DNA of 64,000 bases, taken from Brachynemurus nebulosus. Its lineage: Eukaryota; Arthropoda; Insecta; Neuroptera; Myrmeleontidae. The position numbers and the translations under genes were made by a program. Shown here piece by piece: positions 60,610-64,000 of this stretch. The notes below the pieces were generated by a model, which did no database searches, was not told the DNA's origin, and saw nothing but the letters and a program-made list of their open reading frames with translations. How positions within the stretch are numbered: the first letter of the stretch is position 1; every line of letters begins with the position of its first letter. The DNA is taken from contig JAPWDM010000049.1 in NCBI GenBank assembly GCA_035578155.1, positions 620,001 to 684,000 of the forward strand, read 5' to 3'.

Positions 60610-63117
60610 AAAATACCGGTAAGTAGTTTAAATAAATTAATTTTTATCTTTCAAACATGTCCCAAAACGACTTTTTTTAAATGTTTATACACTCTAGACT
60701 AGAGTCAAAAGTATTTAACCAATCATTTTAATAGTTGGTATAAATTTCATTCTATAGGAACCTAAATTTGAAGTAATATCGTTGTTAAAAAATTTTTTTG
60801 TTGCAAAAATATTGAAAAAAATTTTCTTTTTTTCTTTAAACACTTTTAGAAAATGAAAATTTTTAATTTTCAATTATTTTTTTCTTTTTTTTTTTTTTTG
60901 GAAGCGGGAAATTAGGTTTATATTGAAGAAAAACATGCCTTTAAAGTAAATTTGAAAGTCTTTCAAGTAGATTTCAGATGTAAACTCTAGCCTCCAGAAT
61001 GTTCACAAATCACAAACTGCTAGGTACGTCTGATAGTGATCACTGACGGATTGCAGCTGATATATATTTTTCAAGGTATGTACTAGTTTAAAAAAAATTA
61101 CGATAATTATTTGAATATCCGTATAAAATGATTTCTAACTTTCAATAAATTATATAAATTCCTTTCTTGCCAAAAAAAAAAAAAAATTCATGGAAATCAC
61201 TAAAAAAAAAAACGTTGTTCTAAATCTAAACAATGTTAACCTATTCTTCTTTACTCTTAAAAGAACCTTAAATTTTATCTGAAATTGTTCGTGAATTGTG
61301 TATTTACTCACGATAACAATTTATATGTTGTCATCATAATCACCATCATTAATTTTAACGGGGAGTGATACTCCGTAAATTTTTGAAGTCAGGAGTCTCA
61401 TAGTGTAAAAAGTTGTTTAAAATTAAAGCAAAAATCAAATTTACAAAATTTTAAAACGTAGCGTACTTACAAATATTAAATTTCAATGTCGAAAGATATC
61501 TTAAGTGATCATTAATGTATATTTAAGTGTACACGTACATAATTCGTTTGGCACCATCAAATACAAGCCTTCAGTTATGAAGTAAGTAAAAATTAATATA
61601 CATATTGACAATCAAATATATGAACTAATATATAAAACCTCTAGTACAGAGTGACTCAAAACAAATGAATTTCAATTTTCAAAGGTTCCAAATTCTAATT
61701 TTGTATAGACTTAAGCACCTTTGACGAAATTATTTTGATTTATATAGAAAATAAGAAGCTAATTTAGATAAAAAACAAAAATATCTTTTCTTTTAAATAT
61801 ATATATAACCTGTCTGCTGTTTTCAGTGTTCCCAATACGAAGACAGAGCCGCTACAAATTTGACAAAAATGTATAATGGGATTATAGCTTAAATTATTGG
61901 GTATTTAAACAAAGTAAGTAGGTAGGTTTTTTTTTTATTTATTATTATATGAGAGGTTTGTATTTTTTCGAATAAATTTGGGTTTGTTTATCGAAAATTG
62001 CTTTTACGCAAGAAATTCGAGTTGTAGAAAACACAAATTTATTCGAAAAAATATAACACTCAAGTGGAATACGGTAAGATAATTTAACAAATAAAATAAA
62101 TTACTATAATACATACATATTATTATTTAATATATTGTTACTATGGTTCTGAAATCAGTTAAATTTACCAATAGGAATTTTTGTTTCGTTTTCATCGTGT
62201 TTACCTGCAGTGAAATGACGAATTAAATGTTTTGTACTATTTTATTCGTTGTAAAAATTTGTTGTAACTTTTTTTCCATAGTAAAAGTGAAGAAACTACA
62301 ATGTTCTTATGGGACTTGATACACATGAGTTAAATTATCATTGTAATATATTTTGTAAAATGAAAATTTTACAAACAGAGATATGGATATCAAAGTATGT
62401 CGGTATTTGAATGGACCAATTTATTAATAAATTAATAAAGAAATTTTTAAAAAAAGTCAACAGAATTTTATTTTTCAATACGATTTTTGTGATTTTCTAA
62501 AAAAAATTTTTCGTTTTTGCAAGTGAATGCTAGCAGTGCCGGCAGTGTTGGAGTTCTAGAGGTGACGCAAGACTAAAATTATAGGTGGCCAAGATGAGCC
62601 TAGCGAGGCTATCTTCTAAATCTTTTTCTTAACTATAATTTCTATCTATACTACAATCTTATAAAAGTATGAGGCGTAAATAATAATTATTTTACTTCTT
62701 AGTACCTAGTTAGCAGACTTACAAGGAAAGGTATTCAACTGTATCTCTCAAAATTTTTTGAAACTTTGGTGGATTGTAGACCTTATTAAAACTAATCCAA
62801 AGCCATATTTTGTTCGTTCCCATAAGCGGTTTAAGGGGGTGAAACTCACCCCTGAAAATTAGAGTTTTTTTTCAATTTTCTTAAATATCTTGGAAATGGT
62901 AAGAGTTTTGGTAGGGAAACTATATATATTTGGAAATGGGACTTTAAGATCTTTATTATGATACCAAAATTAAAGTTATAAAATCATTGGGGTTTCATCC
63001 CCCACCCCTAACCTCTAATTTAATCGGGTATTTTTTGGTAAAAGAGGAAACTGTTAGGTGTAAATAAAAGAATTTTTAATTAATATATTTTTCATCACAC
63101 CAGTTTATTTCTTGTTG
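60610..63117. other. AT-rich stretch, no gene recognised
   Basis: A segment at 62750-63060 (AAGGGGGTGAAACTCACCCC, ATCTTGGAAATGGTAAGAG) is similar in style to the 41771 foldback family interior. Otherwise no feature. Confidence 0.4.
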
Positions 63118-64000
63118 AATAAATACACCCTTTGTTAATATAACTTGGGAAAATTTTTAACTTTTTTATTTAATAATGAGAAAAAATATGGTCAAAGAAT
63201 ATCGTATTTTAGTAATGAATTGTTACAAACTTACGATATACTTTAAAATACATAATTTAGAAAGAAAAAATACACTGCGACCTCCCCTCGCCCCCCGCTT
63301 TACTGATATTTATACAAATCTTATTTACTTATTTGTTTGTTTTTATTTATCTATACAATTGTCAATATTTTAAGGTTTGTAATCTACACAATAATGATAT
63401 TGTTCGTAAAAATGTTCAAAACAAAAATATTGTCCACACCAAGCACATCTTATAAAAGCCGGTCTACCACATACACTATACACTATACTTTGGTGCTTCT
63501 CTTTCTTCATTGGAAAAGCAATATGTTACAGAATTTTCAAAACTTTCTGGTCGTTGGTCAATATACCCACTTTTATACCATCCATACATGAACAAATTTT
63601 GAAAACGAGGCGACGGTAACTGATTGTGAGCTAGAGACTGGAGTTTTGAATATTATTACAGCGATGTAAATCAATATCATATACTCATTTAGAATTACAT
63701 TATCCGAAAATAATCTGTTGAATTGTTTCCAGAGTCGATATACATAAACATCCAGAGGTTAAAATATTGACAATTTATTGTATACATAGATAAATAAAAA
63801 TAAGTAAATAAGATTTGTATAGATAGATAGATTTGTCAAGTATGGGGGGGGGGGGTGCAGTGTATTTTTCCTTTCAAAATTATGTATTTTAGAGTATATT
63901 GTAAGCTTGTAACAATTCATTACTAAAATACGAGATTCTTTGACCATATTTTTGCTCATTATTTTTTCAAAGTTAAAATTAGCAAAGGGTGTATTTATGC
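63118..64000. mobile_element. Inverted-repeat element cut by the window end
   Basis: The left arm 63118-63374 and right arm 63758-64000 are inverted copies (ATAAATACACCCTTTG outer; AATATTGACAATT-type inner; GATATT..GTATAGA and CCCCCC/GGGGGG tracts). The spacer of ~380 bp contains the Cys/His-rich mini-ORF. The right end reaches base 64000, so the full extent is unknown. Confidence 0.75.
63370..63510 (-). pseudogene. Cys/His-rich C-terminal transposase-like fragment
   Basis: A 46-codon frame from ATG 63508-63510 to TAA 63370-63372, with upstream stop. The core VCGRPAFIRCAWCGQYFCFEH then FYEQYHYC (split here) shows a CxxC...C..H pattern. It resembles the C-terminal cysteine-rich domain of piggyBac-type transposases, or the analogous tail of another insect transposase. 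It lies between the arms of an inverted-repeat element, which supports a transposon origin. It is too short for a confident family call. Confidence 0.35.

Overview
This is a eukaryotic, AT-rich, repeat-dominated window, most likely from an arthropod (probably an insect). The evidence is R4/Dong-type and I-type non-LTR retrotransposons, a Penelope-like element, hAT/Tc1/Harbinger/Mutator-type DNA transposon remains and long (TA)n microsatellites. I found no host gene, no intact rRNA or tRNA gene and no CRISPR. Nearly every supportable feature is a mobile element or a repeat, often nested in another.

Layout. 1-11,442: a GC-richer stack of retrotransposons built on (TAA)n tracts. It holds the 3' end of one R4/Dong-clade element, four copies of a hairpin-rich 3' UTR family (two with C-terminal ORF2/RNase H coding remains), one full-length Dong-like element with an intact 1,396-aa reading frame (3984-8174), and a 5'-truncated relative at 11,103. 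11,443-18,608: AT-rich DNA with a 1.3-kb palindrome made of two inverted hAT-like units, a 1.2-kb TIR element and a microsatellite-bearing repeat.

18,617-27,837: a proposed 9.2-kb hAT element with a perfect 8-bp target duplication. It contains a transposase-like relic that is split by a 2.9-kb Mutator-like element (21,047-23,919). That insert has TIRs made of ~138-bp tandem repeats and carries one gene for a ubiquitin-specific-protease-like cysteine peptidase, broken only by a single frame change just before its His box. This is the most unusual object in the window.

27,838-50,400: hAT-type elements nested at each other's edges, a near-perfect 316-bp-arm palindrome, a Penelope-like GIY-YIG endonuclease remnant with a hammerhead-like motif downstream, a foldback of a ~0.7-kb unit and a single-unit relative, and GC-rich, Harbinger-like and Tc1-like MITEs. 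50,400-55,773: three interlocked inverted-repeat pairs with ~163-bp internal repeats, flanked by (TA)n. 55,774-57,420: the 5' part of a two-ORF non-LTR element (gag with zinc knuckles plus the start of an endonuclease ORF) on the minus strand. 57,421-64,000: a ~120-bp satellite, a degenerate tRNA-like sequence, and an inverted-repeat element around a Cys/His-rich mini-ORF, cut by the window end.

All family assignments rest on motif recognition by eye; no database search was possible.
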